Part shown: positions 62,943 through 64,000 of the stretch, in pieces
Numbering within the stretch: position 1 is the stretch's first letter
Layout: each line of letters begins with the position of its first letter
Assembly (NCBI RefSeq): GCF_001021975.1
Contig: NZ_CP009928.1
Span: 1,736,001-1,800,000, forward strand
Length of the DNA stretch: 64,000 bases
Source: Chryseobacterium gallinarum
GTDB taxonomy: Bacteria > Bacteroidota > Bacteroidia > Flavobacteriales > Weeksellaceae
Direction: 5' to 3'
Program-made: the position numbers and the translations under genes
Notes under the pieces: generated by a model
Told to the model about the DNA's origin: nothing
What the model saw: only the letters and a program-made list of their open reading frames with translations
Databases searched by the model: none

Positions 62943-63512
62943 TTATTTTTTAAATGTTAAAACCAAAGGAAGGGATACAGTAGAAGATACCGGTTTTCCG
63001 TTGCTTTCTGCGGGTTTCCATTTGCCCTGGTTTTTAATGCGGTAAAAAGCTGCTTCAATAAAGGCATTTATATCTTCGTTATTTCCTTTTACATTGGCAT
63101 CAAGGGCATTTCCTTTAGAGTCAACCACAAAAGTCATTGTTGCTTTGTAAGAATCCGAAGAAAAATTTAAAAAAGCAAGATCCACTGCTTCATATAAAAG
63201 TTTTTGGAAAGAGGTCTTACCTTTATCATATTCAGCTTCTTTAGTGATTTTTGATTTTGTTGGAGGATCTAATGCAATTAGTTTCTTCTCTTCAGCAGAA
63301 ACTTTATCCAGTGCGTTTTTATACGCTGATATTTTCTCTTCTGTCAAAAGCCACTCCTTCTTAGTTCTTAGATCATTAGGCTTAGGATATTTGTTATATA
63401 AAGCCTTTATCTTTCTGTCATAGCGGGAATCTGCCCTCTGAAATTCAGAAACCTGGGCATAGCCGAACACAAAAGTAATAATGAATGCTAATGCTAAGAG
63501 CTTTTTAATCAT
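62943..63512 (-). CDS. Exported TonB-C-terminal-like protein
   Basis: 189 aa. Signal peptide (KKLLALAFIITFVFGYAQ). The middle is helical and Lys-rich; the last 75 residues (KATMTFVVDSKGNALDANVKGNNEDINAFIEAAFYRIKNQGKWKPAESNGKPVSSTVSLPLVLTF) match the fold pattern of the TonB C-terminal domain used in stand-alone Bacteroidota proteins. No transmembrane anchor besides the signal, so it is not a normal TonB. 4 bp downstream of pepT. Confidence 0.75.
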   Translation of the reverse strand: MIKKLLALAFIITFVFGYAQVSEFQRADSRYDRKIKALYNKYPKPNDLRTKKEWLLTEEKISAYKNALDKVSAEEKKLIALDPPTKSKITKEAEYDKGKTSFQKLLYEAVDLAFLNFSSDSYKATMTFVVDSKGNALDANVKGNNEDINAFIEAAFYRIKNQGKWKPAESNGKPVSSTVSLPLVLTFKK

Positions 63513-63516
63513 TGTA

Positions 63517-64000
63517 TTAAGCTTTTACGATGTTAATAATAACTTCAGTTGCTTTCTCCATACTTTCTAAAGCAACATATTCGTACGGTCCGTGGAAGTT
63601 GATGCCTCCCGCGAAGATATTAGGACATGGAAGGCCCATATAAGATAGTTGTGCCCCATCCGTTCCTCCTCTGATCGCTTTGATCTTAGGCTCAATACCA
63701 GCTTCTTTCATCGCTTTGGCTGCAAGGTCTACAATATGCATTTTACCTTCAAACTGCTGTTTCATGTTTCTGTATTGTTCCTTGATTTCTACTTCTGCCG
63801 TTCCTTCACCATGCTTTTGATTGAATTCAGCTACTTTTGCTTCAAGGAATTTCTTTCTTGCCTCAAATTTATCAGCGTCATGGTCACGGATGATGTATTG
63901 AAGTTTAGCTTCAGAAATATCAGCAGTAATATCCATTAAATGGTAGAATCCTTCAAAACCTTTTGTCGTTGCAGGAGTTTCATTAGCAGGTAGCATCTGG
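63517..64000 (-). CDS. pepT: Peptidase T, C-terminal part (runs off the window)
   Basis: About 160 codons are in the window; the gene continues beyond 64000. GFYHLMDITADISEAKLQYIIRDHDADKFEARK is the lid-domain start, and PKIKAIRGGTDGAQLSYMGLPCPNIFAGGINFHGPYEYVALESMEKATEVI is the C-terminal catalytic region of the M20 tripeptidase PepT, with the metal-binding His near GINFHGPYE. Cuts N-terminal residues from tripeptides in the cytoplasm. Confidence 0.92.
   Translation of the reverse strand, partial: QMLPANETPATTKGFEGFYHLMDITADISEAKLQYIIRDHDADKFEARKKFLEAKVAEFNQKHGEGTAEVEIKEQYRNMKQQFEGKMHIVDLAAKAMKEAGIEPKIKAIRGGTDGAQLSYMGLPCPNIFAGGINFHGPYEYVALESMEKATEVIINIVKA

Overview
The window looks like a chromosomal segment of a Flavobacteriia bacterium, most probably Chryseobacterium or a close Weeksellaceae relative. 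Grounds: low GC, scattered TAnnTTTG-type -7 boxes instead of a sigma70 -10/-35, very weak Shine-Dalgarno sequences, many 'outer membrane beta-barrel / TonB / ExbD' genes, and familiar Bacteroidota versions of housekeeping genes (ClpC, MutS, AccD without zinc ribbon, SufE, FolC, ThiL). The genus is inferred from family resemblance; there is no rRNA in the window.

Layout. 0-24.4 kb is mostly core genome: two small membrane proteins, mnmA (-), an outer-membrane protein, clpC (-), a SWEET/YgjV-like protein with a glycosyltransferase, sufE, a GT9-type glycosyltransferase, another glycosyltransferase (-), two identical tRNA-Val(UAC) genes (-), folC (-), a TolC-like efflux protein, an SprT-like protein, mannose-1-phosphate guanylyltransferase, a GNAT enzyme, a Bcp-type peroxiredoxin, endonuclease III, a DUF885 lipoprotein, an ExbB-ExbD-TonB operon and a large nucleoside-gate membrane protein. 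39.4-64 kb is again mostly core: accD, fba, nadK, a CBS protein, a SpoU methyltransferase, a bestrophin, a cupin/JmjC protein, mutS, a YARHG lipoprotein, a BaiN-type flavoprotein, a thioesterase, thiL, an AraC regulator with an MFS exporter, a LytTR/LytS-type two-component pair, and the 3' part of pepT at the right edge.

The accessory centre is 25.1-39.3 kb: a visibly AT-richer, tightly overlapped class I lanthipeptide gene cluster. In order it encodes a small exported protein, a UPF0489-family protein (peptide arginase family), a complete LanC cyclase, a luciferase-like flavin oxidoreductase, a full-length LanB dehydratase, a second LanC-like protein that has lost the zinc ligands, a C39-peptidase ABC exporter, a short HlyD-like accessory protein, four precursor peptides behind their own promoter, a hairpin terminator, and a TonB-dependent outer-membrane receptor. 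All four precursors end in a conserved C-C-K-R-S/T-C-N block, and the first carries that block twice. The single conserved Arg is the obvious target for the arginase-like enzyme (Arg to ornithine). I read the cluster as an ornithine-containing lanthipeptide pathway with possible further reduction of dehydro-residues by the flavin enzyme.

A second RiPP-like locus sits at 50.0-50.8 kb (-): four 52-53 residue double-glycine-type peptides, two of them not in simple ORF listings, all ending in Cys-Cys and alternating between two subfamilies (B-A-B-A), with no modification enzyme beside them. A further Cys/Gly-rich peptide with a similar leader is at 62.4 kb. No CRISPR array, insertion sequence, integrase or rRNA was found.
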